Part shown: positions 46,802 to 58,957 of the stretch, piece by piece
Layout of the letters: each line of letters starts with the position of its first letter
Position numbering within the stretch: the stretch's first letter is position 1
Source of the DNA: Diaporthe sp. PMI_573
Lineage: Eukaryota > Ascomycota > Sordariomycetes > Diaporthales > Diaporthaceae
Assembly: GCA_021399435.1 (NCBI GenBank)
Contig: JAJTUP010000025.1
Location: 744,001-808,000 of the forward strand
Length of the DNA stretch: 64,000 nucleotides
Direction: 5' to 3'
Notes under the pieces: generated by a model
The model's input: the letters and a program-made list of their open reading frames with translations, nothing else
What the model was told of the DNA's origin: nothing
Database searches by the model: none
Position numbers and translations under genes: made by a program

Positions 46802-47311
46802 TGCTAGGCCGTGATTTGAGTGGTGCGTTAGGGCCTTATAAATAATATATTTTACAACAAAGTTCGCCTCAGCTGAGATCCGGAAGCTAAGATGGTGACG
46901 CGTTCTGTCGTTTACTTTTGACAGGCGGGGCGAGAAGAAGTCTGAAGCAGAGGATCCGTGGTGAGGAGGGGTTCAACTTAGGCTTAACTACATCGGTTAT
47001 CATTGTGGCGCCGTGGATCATCTGCAGTCATCAAGTGCCCCATTAGCGATGTGACACGTCTACATTGAAAGCGGCTACGGCGAATCAGACAGGTACTCCA
47101 GTCTCTACCGCGGAGTCGATCGACAATGTGTTGCTTGAAGATTCGACAAGCTTCGTGCTATCCACTTGTGGTTCTCCAGCTTTCGTGCCCGTAAATCTAC
47201 AGAACTACGTGTCCTAGCAGGCTTGATAAGATTCATCGTACAGCTGAATTGATATATTTCTTCGATCAGATTCTAATGATGCCGAATGAAAAAATACCAA
47301 AGGTTACCGCA
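46802..47311. other. Intergenic upstream of the methyltransferase gene
   Basis: TAATATATTTT near 46845 may be part of the methyltransferase promoter. Nothing else recognisable. Confidence 0.45.
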
Positions 47312-47626
47312 CTATGAAAGCCATGAATCTCGCGAGGGCTTAACCTCACTTGAGACTATGTTCTTGTGGCTCGCTGTATAAAACCAAGAGAATTTCGGGT
47401 CAGCTGTATCCAAATATGGCTCCACCATATTTGCTGCCTGCCAGCGATCCTTCAATTCAATATAGTCATGCATTTTATACACTGCACCATTATATGTGAC
47501 TAAGGACTGCTGCTTCGTTCCGGCTTCCACATCGGTGCCGTAGCTCGGTGCGGTCTGGTTGGCAGCGGCAACCGCAGATCCAGCGGGTGCAATTGGTTGT
47601 GGTGTAATTAAATTACCTAAGTAGCC
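47312..47626 (-). pseudogene. Gene fragment without start codon
   Basis: An open minus-strand frame runs from after a TGA near 47627 to a TAA-type stop at 47312, about 104 codons without an ATG near its start. It reads GYLGNLITPQPIAPAGSAVA, then SYGTDVEAGTKQQSLVTYNG and AVYKMHDYIELKDRWQAANM, ending FSWFYTASHKNIVSSEV. The composition is protein-like and looks like the C-terminal part or an internal exon of a larger enzyme. No partner exon was found upstream. I could not name the parent family. It may be a decayed remnant or the last exon of an undetected gene. Confidence 0.4.
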
Positions 47627-48178
47627 TCAGTCTGGGTACGACAGGTAAGGAAATGTCATGGAAGAGCGATTACAAGGTCAACTTGGGCATCAAGCCCAAC
47701 AAGAAGAGGGAAATTGAATGTATAGCTGCCGTGAACATCGGGCCAAACAAGTCACTCAGCTCTCCTTTACAAAATCTCGGCGCATGCCACGTTCTGGTGG
47801 TGAGTATATCCTTAGCCTATGCAGCTTCGTATGAGATACTTTTCAAATAAATGACACCTCGAACCGTCATCAAAGAATCATGTGAATCCGCCCCCATTGC
47901 GTTTATGAAGCACGTTTCATCACAGCCTAAATCGCATGGACACTCATATCTCGCCCAGTAATTCACACATTCAGGAACACAAGGACCCAGAGAAGGAAGG
48001 ACTGCATTAGTACACGACAGGGTCTATCGTGATCTTCCTGAATCCCTTCTCATGCATCTACGTTGAGCCCACCCTCAACTCCTCCCCGTTGGGCTCAGAT
48101 TTATCCATCGTGCAACCCCCCAAAAAAGAAAACCACCTAGGTTGCCACGCATCTGAGCTTCTACCTTAGCTGCTTTCG
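47627..48178. other. Intergenic
   Basis: No gene or repeat recognised. It should include the 3' flank of the small Cys/Gly-rich gene. Confidence 0.45.
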
Positions 48179-48394
48179 TCAACGTCCTCCGCGACCACCT
48201 CCTCCTGTATTCTGACCTCCGGCGTTTTGACCTCCAGTGTTCTGGCCACCGACGTTCTGAGGCGCGTTGGGGTCGTTGTCAGGGGGGCCGGGTTGGTGAC
48301 CCAACGCACATCGACAGTGCTCCTTGAGCTGCCCGCATCCGCGTTTACAATATCTCGACTCCTCAGGGTTTCCGTCTTTAGGAGCCTTGGGCAT
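48179..48394 (-). CDS. 71-residue Cys- and Gly-rich small protein
   Basis: The open frame continues upstream, but the ATG at 48394 has an excellent context (GTCACCATGCCC) and gives 71 residues. The first half has four Cys in YCKRGCGQLKEHCRCALG (pattern C-x3-C-x6-C-x-C), which could bind one zinc ion. The second half is a Gly/Asn/Gln tail with an imperfect GGQNTGGQNA repeat ending in GGGGRGGR, similar to RGG-type RNA-binding tails. There is no signal peptide, so it is probably intracellular. A TATATAAA box on the same strand lies about 254 bases upstream. Function is unknown; low-complexity proteins this short can be chance frames, but start context, Cys pattern and promoter together favour a gene. 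Confidence 0.55.
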   Translation of the reverse strand: MPKAPKDGNPEESRYCKRGCGQLKEHCRCALGHQPGPPDNDPNAPQNVGGQNTGGQNAGGQNTGGGGRGGR

Positions 48395-49472
48395 GGTGAC
48401 AGTGATTTGAGAGATTGTGGAGTCTTGAGGACACACTGAGGACTTGGTGTACTTCTGTCGCTGTTCGCCGGTCGCTGAACCTTCCAGTCGATCGATACGT
48501 GGAGAATTCTGCTGCACCAAAGTCGATGCAATGCTAATGTGCTCGATTTCTTCCCAAAAAGGTGGTTTTTGATGATGGGTCTGCTTCCTTGGTAATATGC
48601 TTGATGAAAAGGTGTAATATTGGAAGTCTGGCACGAGAGAGCGAGGTTTATATAGTTTTGGACCTGGGCAGGCGATATCTGATTGCGAGCGACCGTTTGA
48701 AAGGCTTGAACACACCCTGGTCTCTGAGGAGGCCATGGGGGAAAGTCATAATGAGCAAATCACTGGTGTGGTCCAACCCGAACTGCTTGTCATACGCATT
48801 AGTCTTTGGGCTGCGCATTGATTCGAGAGCGTATGAAAGATCATCCCCTAGTCACCATGCATGCCCACGTTGATCCCCTGGAGAGATCTATAAGCGGCGA
48901 ACACGCAAATGGGGTTGGTGAACATGAACAAAGGCTGAGTCACTCGAGACATCCAACAATTTTGCAGCCGACTGACCATCCGCTCTTGTGACAGCAATAA
49001 GAACATTACCTATAGCAATTTAAACCATCATTCCGAACAAGTTGATGACCTTGAACAATGAGTTCCTGAGGGTCACTTGCTTAGGGCCGTCATCACGCAC
49101 CAGCAGTGTGCAAGTTGCCATGTTGCAAGTCTTTGTTATCAAACTAACCAACAGGCCCAGCATAATCGGGTCATCGGGTGCCCCTGCCAAAAGGGTGACA
49201 TGGCAAACGTCGGCCAGTGACACAATCGAATATGACCTTCAGCAAGCGGCCACCCTCATTCATCATCTATGTATTGGGGTCCAGACTCATAGAGCCTCAG
49301 ATGTCGGCGAAACGTCGTGACGAGAAGCGTACTTGGAGTACACTGGAACGGACCAGAAAACGGAGAATCAAGGGTGTGTTTTATCTGATGCGCCTCGAAA
49401 GAGTTGAATATGTTACCCAATACCACATAAAATCCGTAAACAAGGAGTATCCACACATCAAATCTCGACTTT
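48395..49472. other. Intergenic, promoter side of the small Cys/Gly-rich gene
   Basis: Contains the TATA element at 48648-48655 and the 3' flank of the dehydrogenase gene. Other short frames lack features. Confidence 0.45.
48648..48655 (-). promoter_or_regulatory. TATA box of the small Cys/Gly-rich gene
   Basis: TATATAAA on the minus strand, about 254 bases upstream of the ATG at 48394, followed by a pyrimidine- and A-rich leader. Confidence 0.45.
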
Positions 49473-50607
49473 CTACTTGCAGCTATGTTGACCCTCCTGC
49501 TCCAACAAGTGCTTATTAACCGGCGTTAATGGCTCTTTTCCCAAGATGGCGTGTATGCAATTCCTGATGGCAAGCTCCTCGAAGCCTGAGCGGGTTTCCA
49601 CAGCGCCTCCCGCTGTGTGGCACGTTAAGCTGACGTCTCGCAAGGCTAGGAGGCGTGGGTTGACGTGAGGCTCATTCTCGTGCACATCCAAGCCCGCAGC
49701 CACGAGATGGCCTGATTCCAGGGCATCTGCCAGGGCATCCCCATCCACCAAGTTACCACGGCCGACATTCACCAAACGTGAGCCCTTTTTCATCTTTGCC
49801 AGGCGTTCTGAGTCTATGAGGGCTTTCCCACCCTCTGCGCCCCCAGGGGCAGATATCACCACACAGTCCGATACGGCCAGCAGCGCCTCAAGATCAGGGC
49901 AGCGCTTGGCGCCGACGGCTGCTTCCCGTTCCGCTGCCTTGGGAATAGGGTCGACATATGCAATCTTCATGTCAAAAGCCGCGTACGCCTTCTGAGCTAT
50001 TCGATAACCAATGTTCCCGAGCCCAATGATACCAAGCGTGTGTCCTTTTGGATTATGTGCCGTTTCGCTATTGTTCCTGTGCGCATCCATGAACTGCTCG
50101 GGATCACCGCTGCGGCCCGCTGTGGCCGTCCATTGCATGTTTCGAAACACCGAAATAATGTGGTACAGAGCCATATCAGCCACTGCTTCGGACGACGCTG
50201 TTGCTCCATTGCAGTAGACAATGCCTGTGATATGTTATGTTAGTAATTTTTTCTCAAGAGTAAGACCATTGGTGTCACTGCTTACCTGATTGTGCCAAAA
50301 TATCAGTGTCGACCCAATCATATCCAGCGCCAGCTGATGCAAACAATTTGACAGAGGCCGGTAGATGGGGAATCAACTCGCTATCCCAACGGCCCATCTC
50401 GCCACCAGAATTCCAGAAGGGGCGAAGAATGGCTGAGAAATCGCCCCATCGTTTCTCTTTCAACGCCTGCAGGAACGCCTCCCTTTGCCTTTCCTCAGCT
50501 TCTGGTCTAATGATCGTTGCGATCTGCTCCAACTCCTTGTATAACTCTGGGTTGTACTGGATAGGATCCCCGAGATGGAGGACGGTTGGGCGTACGGTGC
50601 TCGGCAT
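49473..50607 (-). CDS. D-isomer-specific 2-hydroxyacid dehydrogenase, 357 residues
   Basis: Two exons (50607-50286 and 50224-49473; intron GTAAGC...CACAG) join in frame. The first part forms the substrate-binding half (VKLFASAGAGYDWVD, then YCNGATASSEAVADMALYHI). The nucleotide-binding motif is GLGNIG (about 175-180). The catalytic triad is intact: Arg in VNVGRGNLVDG, Glu in DVHENEPHVN and His in CHTAGGAVET. The family reduces 2-keto acids with NAD(P)H; glyoxylate or hydroxypyruvate reductase-like activity is the nearest guess. Asp at the end of strand 2 (AYVDPIPK) would favour NAD over NADP. Cytosolic or peroxisomal location is possible; no clear targeting signal is seen. The Dal5-like permease gene lies divergently, 1.27 kb away. 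Confidence 0.93.
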
Positions 50608-51874
50608 CGTGACGTTGGAAACGGCGGGTCCTCTGAAACTGACCAGCTTTCAGTTTTCAAGCGGAAATGATGTTTTTAACTAGGCCAGATATAAGCCAGC
50701 CGAAGCGGGCGGCATGGCACTGAAATAATTATTTTCGAGACCAGCGACACCGGATCTACGAAAGGGCGTGTACGTCGTTCGGCCCATCTGCTTACGGGCT
50801 TGGAGACATCGGACTTCTCCGAACTCCTCATTTTGGGGTACATAAAGACTGGAGTAACCAGGTTTCAACCCGACGACGTATCACTCCAACGAGCGGGGAT
50901 CCGCAGGCACTGCCCCGGCCCATACACAGTATAGAATGGACCCGACGAGCAGGACGTTTGTGCACGTCAGGTGGACGAGCTTTCAACGCTGTCTTGCCAG
51001 TGATTCCGATCGGATGCATGAATACAGGTCTGTGGCTGATCATCCCATGATGAGTGGCCTTGACGGGTGGATGCTGCCCCAGAAGACCAGGCTGGACTTC
51101 TTGGCAACTCGCATGTGCAGGAAGTGGCTTCAAGTTGGGGTAACACAACCGTTCCATTTGTTTTTCACTGAATGGGTGCTTGACGGGCCAGCCAGTCGAA
51201 GACGCGGATAACACATTCCGACTTGAAACAAATATTGGAGGTGGAGAAGAACTATCTCAGAATCCTTGACGTTCTGTGTATCTCGCCCTGTCTGGTTCAA
51301 TTCCTCATATCATCTACCCAATCATCTAGCGGAGCATACCGATTTACTTACGGGACTGACCACCTTGTAATGCACCAGCTGGCCTACTCGGATTGGGTAT
51401 GTAGGACTTGCCAACGACAACTGTGAAAGGACTCGATGAGCAACTCTAGCTGCGACCATTTGACACAGTCCGTCTCCTCAACAAACCCACCCCCTGCTCT
51501 CCCAATCCTCTACTCCCCTCATAGGACGGCACTGTCAATTACTCCTGACCTTTGGAAACTGGGATGATGCGAGCCGATCGGCTCGCCTGTCGCTTCCGAT
51601 GAACCACGCTCTGGGAACGAATATTGTCTCCCCACGAATTACCCCGGACCCACAACTGTCACGACTCTCTCCGCATTTGCGGCTGCGGGGGAGGACGCTG
51701 AGCTGTGTAGGCCAACGTCGTGTGGGGCATCAGCTCGGAAGGCACACCTATACCGACGGGACTGGAGCTTGGTATATTTAGGCCCGGTCAATATTTTCAA
51801 GCCGAATTCTTCGGGGTCAGATTGACATAGTAATCTCTGCCTTCTTGAGTTTGTTCTGATATTGTGTTGCGAGA
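50608..51874. other. Divergent promoter region of dehydrogenase and permease genes
   Basis: A 1.27-kb region shared by both genes. Overlapping frames of 62-128 codons show no domain. Possible co-regulation cannot be judged from sequence. Confidence 0.5.
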
Positions 51875-53693
51875 ATGGCTCCATCTACGGGAAATGATGC
51901 TCCGGCGAAGGACGTCCATGTCGAAATGCTTGATGAACCAATCAAGCCAAGTCAAGCTGACTACGCCGATATCGAGGACCGGCCGTTGAAGGAGCGACAG
52001 CTGTTACGCAAGATTGATATTCGAATGTCAGTCATAATACACAGTCTATATGCCAAAATGCGAATTCGACTGCTAACTTTTAGTTAGGATGCCCTTGATG
52101 ATGGTTCTCTATAAGTCTCACCAAATTACAACCGTGTGAAGCGTCACAACTTGGAGTGCTGACAATCTCAAGCACATGTCCTGAACTACTTGGACCGTAA
52201 TAATGTTTGTGGCGGTTCCCTGAATCTTGTTGAATGTCCAATCACTAACCATTGCCATGATCAATCCAGATCGCAACAGCAAGATTAGGAAATTTTGAAA
52301 AGGATCTCGGCTTAGTCGGCACACAATACAACACGATCATCAGCGTCTTTTTCGTTGGCTATATCCTCACCCAGGTTCCCACGAATATGATCTTAAACAA
52401 GATGCGACCAAGCGTTTTCCTCCCAGCTGTCATGTGCTGCTGGGCTGTAGTCAGCGCTTCGACCGGCGCGGTTCACAATTTCACTGGCGCCGTAATCCTT
52501 CGGTTTCTTCTTGGATTCGTCGAAGCCCCATTCTTCCGTCAGTCATATCCTTCGTGAGATATTCGGCAAGTTTACATACTGACAGATGACCAGCTGGGGC
52601 ACTTTACCTCTTCAGTTCATGGTACACCAAGAAAGAACTGGCTGTGCGCATCTCAGTTCTCTACGCCGCAGGCCAAATGGCTGGTGCATTTGGAGGATTA
52701 CTTGGCAGCGCTATCATGGGCGGCATGGACGGCAAGCTTGGCTTACCAGACTGGAGATGGCTCTGTAAGTTTCACTTGAAGGATCATTGTTCTCCGAAGC
52801 ATAAATAATAACGGGAATACTACACAGTCATCATCGAAGGTGTCATTCCTATCCCGGTTGCTTTCATCACATACCTCGTTCTTCCCGACTATCCAGCGAC
52901 CACCAAGTGGCTCTCCGATGAAGAGAGGAGGCTTGCTATTCTGCGAATCACCGAGGAGGCCGTCGAGGAAGATAATCGCAGCGAAGCATCAGCATTGCAG
53001 GGCCTCAAAATGACCTTCACTGATCCAGCGCTATACCTCTTGTGGCTGATGCAACTTGGTCTCAACACGGCGGCCTCATTCACGAATTTCTTTCCGACCA
53101 TTGTGGCTACGCTTGGGTACAGCCAGCGGGAGACACTGCTCCTATCAGCTCCGCCGTACGTCTTCGCTGCGATCCTTGGGATCACCAACTCCTGGCATAG
53201 CGATAAACACCGCGAACGATGGCTACACATCGTCTGGCCGCAGGTCTTTTGCAGTGTTGGATTTATAATTTCCGCCACGACGCTCAACATCGCTGCTCGT
53301 TACACGGCGACCTTCATGATGATGAGCGTTTATGGGTCGTTTGGCTGCATTCTTTCCTGGGTCTCGACAACTCTTCCTCGACCAGCAACCAAGCGAGCCG
53401 TGTCATACGCCGTAATCAACGCTGGCTCCAATTTCGCTTCGATCTACGCCAGCTATTTCTACCCAAAATCCCAGGGCCCTCAGTACTGGCAAGCCAACAT
53501 CATCAACGTGGCCTTCTCAGCTATGTGCATCCTCTTTGCTACAACTCTTCACTTCTATCTGAGGTGGCGCAACAGCCAGCTTCGCAAGGGGGGAGAAGCA
53601 GACCTCCTGGCCGAAGGCACCCGCGAGGGATCACGAACAAAGGCATTGGGCGAGCGATGGCAATGCCACCCTGCGTACCAATACACGCTTTAG
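51875..53693 (+). CDS. Dal5-like MFS permease (anion:cation symporter family), one unresolved splice
   Basis: Exons readable as 51875-52026, 52088-52112/52114, about 52173-52204, 52270-52537, 52594-52764 and 52828-53693. They encode a typical permease of the allantoate/nicotinate type: ERQLLRKIDIR, MMPLMMVLY, VLNYLDRNN, IATARLGNFEKDLGL, FFVGYILTQVPTNMIL, GALYLFSSWYTKKELAVRIS, GLPDWRWLFIIEG and NAGSNFASIYASYFYP. All joins except one close in frame. Between exons 2 and 3 the only GT..AG pair (AAGTCTC...CTCAAG) leaves the reading frame wrong by one base and produces an early stop. A two-base loss at a GTAAGT donor could explain the odd TATAAGTC. Intron 1 ends in a tandem TTTTAGTTAG, of which the second AG fits. 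If intact, it would import organic anions or vitamins with protons; it may be a pseudogene. Confidence 0.75.
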
Positions 53694-54194
53694 TTTGTTC
53701 TACTTGATGAACCTAGCTGTTTGGATCTCCGGGTGTGCAGCTGCAGTCATCATGGCCCACGGAAGAGAAGACGTTGTCGGTCTCCTCCCAAGGCTCCCTT
53801 GGCACGCGCGTCGCTGTCGTCCAATGTATGGTGTGATCACGGCCCAAAGTAACATCCTACGCCCCTGCCCAACCTGTCAGCCTTAACAACATCCTTCCTT
53901 CAACCTTAATTCAACGTCGCTTTGCGCTACCGGCTAAATGCTTCAAGATGTACATGTAACCTAGCCAATCAAGCTTAGAGAATTCAAAATTGACCAGTCC
54001 ACATTGAGGTATCTTTGGTAAATTAAACCGTAGTAGTAACGCTCCGGTTGTCGCGCCCCTGACCAGGTCGCTTCACGACCCGCTCCGCTGAAATAATGGG
54101 AAAATAATTTTGACTCATCTTAGACGGTCTCGAGTTCCGACTCAGTCTTCAATAAGTGGCCGTTTCTAAATCCCTCAGCCACCCTTTTACCAGT
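53694..54194. other. Intergenic, convergent 3' ends
   Basis: 3' flanks of the permease (+) and the ABC transporter (-). No gene or clear hairpin seen. Confidence 0.5.
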
Positions 54195-57100
54195 CTATGC
54201 CCGTTCGCCCTTTGACTTGCGCCGGAACAAACTCTTGAAACCATCAACACCCTTACCAAGCACGCCAAACAGCCGCCCAAACCCAAAGCTCCAGCCTCGG
54301 ATCCTCACAGTGTAGATGAAAAAGTAAACCAAGGCCCAGTTGCTAATCACAAAGGCCAGGAAGATGCCAAAGTCCCTCCACTTGTCCCCCGCCTCCACGT
54401 TGAGCTGGGCCAGGTATTGGTCCCCACTGCTCAGCGAGCAATACTGGCAGTCGGCGGTGGCATTGGGGTTTAGCAGATAGCCACCCGCCGCGTCGGCGAA
54501 GGAGCCGGCATACGAATCGCACGTCTGCCCGGCGGGGACATCGAAGCGGGCTGTCTCGAACGACGCGCACTCAATGGGGGCATCGTGAAGCGTCGCCGCC
54601 AGCACGCCGCCTATCCACCAGGTACTGGGGTTGATGTAATCTAAGTGTGACGTTAGCCATGCTACGAATGCTAAAGTATTGCATTCTAGAACATCCCAAA
54701 ACATGAAAGACGGGGATACGTGACAGGAGAAGAGTAATGCTTACACATCCAATATCGCCAAAAGACGGGTAGCATGGAGTATGGGCGCACCACGCCATTA
54801 AAGAGCGAGACCATTACGAAAAAGAATGGCAATACGTTCGAGATGACCGTGAAACTTGGGGCAAAGGCGCAGATCCACTGGCCCCAGCTGCTCATGAACA
54901 GCCAAAACAGCATCGTCATGAGGAAAACGTAGCCCGCTGTCGAAGAGTCGGTTGGCAGTCCCGCTGGGAAATACCACAGGAGGAAGTATATGACGGAGCA
55001 GACTATAGCGATAGGGATCTCGGCGACGACCTGCGCGGTGGTGAAGGCGAACCAGCCGTAGATCCGGGATGGGTGCTCGCGGGCCTGCCAGAGGGCCATG
55101 TTCTGAAAGAACTTTGGGACGACGGTGTTCACAACCGTCGGCGGGATGGTTATAATCAGGAAAACGGAGAACATTCTGTTTTGCATGTCCTGTACCGTGT
55201 TCCCCAGCTGATAGAAAGTGAAGCCGTTGAAAATGCCGATGATGACCGCCACGAACAGCTTTCCGTACAGATACGATGGATCCCGCCAGTATTGCGTGAA
55301 CAGGCGTCTGGTAAGCATCGTCGTCTGCGCCCACACCGGCGCGGCAAACTCGGTCTCGTCGTCCTTCTTCTTGTGCGCGCCAGCCGACTTGCTCCTGGTG
55401 AGCTTGAGGCTGTTGATCTCGGAGAGCACGTCCTGGGCCTCCTGGCTCTGGCGCCACTCCTCGTTCCAGTCGATGCGCGTACCGTCCGCCCTCTTCGGCT
55501 TCTTGGCTGCCGTCTCGAGGATGAACTCGGCCACGTTCTTGTTTGGCGGGCAGTGCATGCCGCGGTCGGCAAAGTACTTGGTCACTGCGCTGCCGTTCTC
55601 GCCGACTGGTCCAAAGTAGAAGGTGTTCCCGCCCGGGTTCAGGGCCAGAATCATGTCAAACTGCTGGATGAGCTGGGAGGAAGGCTGGTGGATCGTGCAC
55701 ACGATCGCTTGGCCCGCTTGTGACAGCTTCTTCAGGAAGCGCACTATACTCCATGCGCTCTGGCTGTCGAGGCCGGAAGTTGGCTCGTCCAGGAAGAGAA
55801 GCAGCTGTGGCTTTGCGGCGAGCTCGACGCCGATGGTGAGCCGCTTCTTTTGCTCGACGCCGAGGCTGCTGACGATAGCGTCTTGTATCTCCCCGAGCTC
55901 CAGCATGTCGATGATCTTGTCCACGTAGGCGATCTTCTCCTGTCGGGGGATGCTTCGGTCCTGACGGAGGATGGCGGAGAACTCGAGTGCTTCCCGGATC
56001 GTGGCTGTCTCGTCGTGGAGATCCATCTGCTCGCAGAACCCCGTGCCGCGCTGGAACTCGAGGCCCAAGGCACTGCCGTCGACTAGCATGTCCCCAGAAA
56101 CGACGCCCGTGCGCTGCCGCTGAGCAAGCGTGTTCAGCAGCGTGGTCTTGCCAGCGCCTGAGGCGCCAACCAAGGCAATCAGAAGACCTGGTTTGGCATA
56201 GCCGCTGACCTTGTTCAGGAGCTTGCGCTCGCCACCTTGGTAGGGAACTGTGTATTCCACGTCTTGCCAGGTAAAGATGCTCTCACTCTTGGAGATAGAC
56301 GCGAGCGCCTCGTTCTCCTCAGTGACAGTGGTGCTGCCGCTCTCTCGCGAGAGCTCTGAAGGTCCGCCAGCGGGCCCCTTCTCCACATCAGTCTTCGCTG
56401 CCGCGCCTTGCTGCTTCTGCAAAGCATGCTGTGCTTTCTTTGTCTTCTTGAAAACCAACGCACCACCACCACTGGTGGCAAAAGAGAATACTTCTGTGGC
56501 GAGGACGGTTATGAGTATGTACAAGACTGCGAACGCAATGATCACTCCAAAGTTTCGCCAAAGGTCGGCACGCGTGTAGTTGTATGTTGTCTGCAAATAA
56601 GATGCGCCGCTGATAGAATTGGAGTTGACCTCGGCGCCGCTGATGCTGCAGCCCTGGAACGCCGGATCGATCCCCGGGCCTTGAGGAACCAGCTGGTTGG
56701 GCGCGCAGTCCATGATGCGGTCGGAAAACTCATTGGCCATGACAGCCTCGAAGCTGTACGCAATCGGGTTAAGCCAATAAAGCCATCCGAACCAGATGTA
56801 ATCCGACAAGAGCTGTGTGCGAGGAATAACATAGCCGGTGTATATGATGAGCAAGTTGAGCGCGATGCCGGAGAATCGGACTGCATCGTCTATAGTCGGA
56901 GACAGACTGGCGAACATCCGGTATAGTGAGGTGACGCAGAGGGTTGTTGTGTAGACGAAGAGAAGATAAATCCAATACTTGGAAGCAACCACATCCAGAT
57001 TCGTCATGAAATACATTATTAAAGTGAATATGACCACCTGTATGGAGATAACTGGGAAGTCGGCAACAATCCTGGCGACGCTCACGGCTGAGGGGCTGTA

Positions 57101-58957
57101 GAAGGCATAGTCCTTGTGACGGGCCACTACAGCTCGACCACTGACAGCCTTCATCAATTCACTCAGTTGCAGCCACCCCAGGAATAAGATCGAGAAGAAC
57201 AGGGCGCCGCCACGGGAGAAGGCACCTTCTGTGGTGAGAGGCTGCCCGTAAAACAGAGAGCCGACAATGAGACCGTTGCTAATAATGATGAACAGTTTCG
57301 TATAAAGCGTTGTCATGTCTCCGAGGAGCAGCCAGAACTCACGCTTCGTGCAGGCCAGAACCTGTTGCATGAAGCTGACGGTGTAGTTGGACTCTTTCTT
57401 CACAGTCCTCGACTTGTCCTCTCTAACGGCCTGTTCAAACTCGCGTGCATCGGTGTGGTTTGTCTCCTCAAGGTAAGCCTCGTATGACTTGATATCGTCC
57501 TCCACCATCTTCTGGAATCGTGACTCCCTGAAGGCCTTCTCGAGCTCTTCCGGTGTCTTCGGTGTGCTAGCCTCGCACCCTTCGCGGAACTGTCGCTCGT
57601 TCGGGTCGGAGATGGCTGTCAAGAAATCGGCGGTCGTCTGGCGGTCTGGAGCCCTGAAGCCTAGGTCGGTGAAGTATTGCCGTGCCTCGTTTGCTGGTCC
57701 TTGGTAGATGCAGCGCCCGGCGTCGATGACCAAAACCTTGTCCATCAGCTCAAAGATGCCCTCGCCAGCTTGGTATAGTGTGACCAGTGTCGTGCGGTTG
57801 CTGATGTCCGTCATAATCCTCAACGACTTGGCATAATCCAGCGCCGTGGATGCATCCAGTCCGCGGGTGGAGTTGTCCCAACATACTACCGTAGACTTTG
57901 AGGCGAGTGTCTCTGCGATAGAGACACGCTTCCTTTCACCCCCGGAAACGCCCCGAACGAAGGCGTCTCCCACGAGAGTATGCTTGGTATGGCTGATTCC
58001 GAAGATCTTCATCAGTGCCTCTGCGATGATCGGTATCTCGTCTCTTGCCTTCTTCTTGGTCTTCGTATACAGGGCAAAGACGAGTGTTTGCCACACGTTC
58101 AGGTTCGCGAAATGCACGTCGTCCTCCATGTTATAATTCACTTCTCCCCGGAAATGTGATTTCTGGGATTCCGCCGGGATCCCGCCGTACGACACCTCTC
58201 CTGTCACGGATGCATATGACTCTCGGTTGTTCGCGATGGCTTTGAGGAACGTCGAGCATCCGGATCCTGGCCTCCCGAGCACCAGCATCATCTCGCCGTC
58301 CCGCACCACTCCGGTGAAATCGTTGATCAGGGTTCGCGTCTCGCCGGATTTGATCTGCAGGGCCGGGATGAATCGCGAGATGAGTCGATAGAGGTCGGGC
58401 CCAAAGGTGCCGAGCACGGCTTGAGGCAGGGTCTTGACGAAGGTGGCTGAGGCCCCCACGCCCTTGACAGTGAGGTTTTTGAAGACGACCCCGACCTTTT
58501 TGGCAGATCTTCCGTCCTTGCGCTTTTCGAAGTGGCCTTCTCTCATGAAGTCTTCCAGCTCGAAGTCTTCTTCAAGCTCGTCCTCAGCCTTTTCGGGATC
58601 CTCAGCCCGCGATTCGACATCGTCTCTTGCGGTTGAAGGTCGACGCGGTCTGGAAGCTGGTCTCTTGGTGCCTCTGGTCGCTTGGCTCGCCTTGGATCGC
58701 GTTCTGGACAAGCCGGTGAGTTCCCTCCTGAGAATGTCAAAGTCACGCATCGCCCGCTCCTCATTGGGCACCATTACATCGTGCTCTCCCCATGTCCCAT
58801 CACGTACTTCGTCAGAGCTTGACCCAGATTCGCCAGGAGCGTCTTCATGGAGTCCATGTGTGCCACCTGTGTTTGGATGGACTTCGTTGTGCCACTGGTT
58901 CAGCTGCCGGCTGTCTGCCTTTGACAGCTTAGCCTCGTCCACCGTGGTGCCCCACAT
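54195..58957 (-). CDS. PDR-type (ABCG) full-size ABC transporter, 1552 residues
   Basis: Two exons (58957-54745 and 54640-54195) join in frame (RYWM, then YYINPSTWWIGG). Domain order is nucleotide-binding, membrane, nucleotide-binding, membrane, as in fungal pleiotropic drug resistance pumps. NBD1 has GRPGSGCST (228-236, the fungal-type Walker A with Cys), VSGGERKRVSIAE and the degenerate Walker B CWDNSTRGLDAST. NBD2 has GASGAGKTT, EQKKRLTIGVELAAKP and FLDEPTSGLDSQSAW. Membrane blocks start near CTKREFWLLLGDM and RLFTQYWRDPSYLYG. The Cys-rich outer loop before the last helix (CDSYAGSF, CQYCSLSSG) and the CxxC-like pattern are typical. The 150-residue N-terminal head is acidic and Ser-rich. 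The protein pumps hydrophobic drugs or lipids outward across the plasma membrane. No damage seen. Confidence 0.97.
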
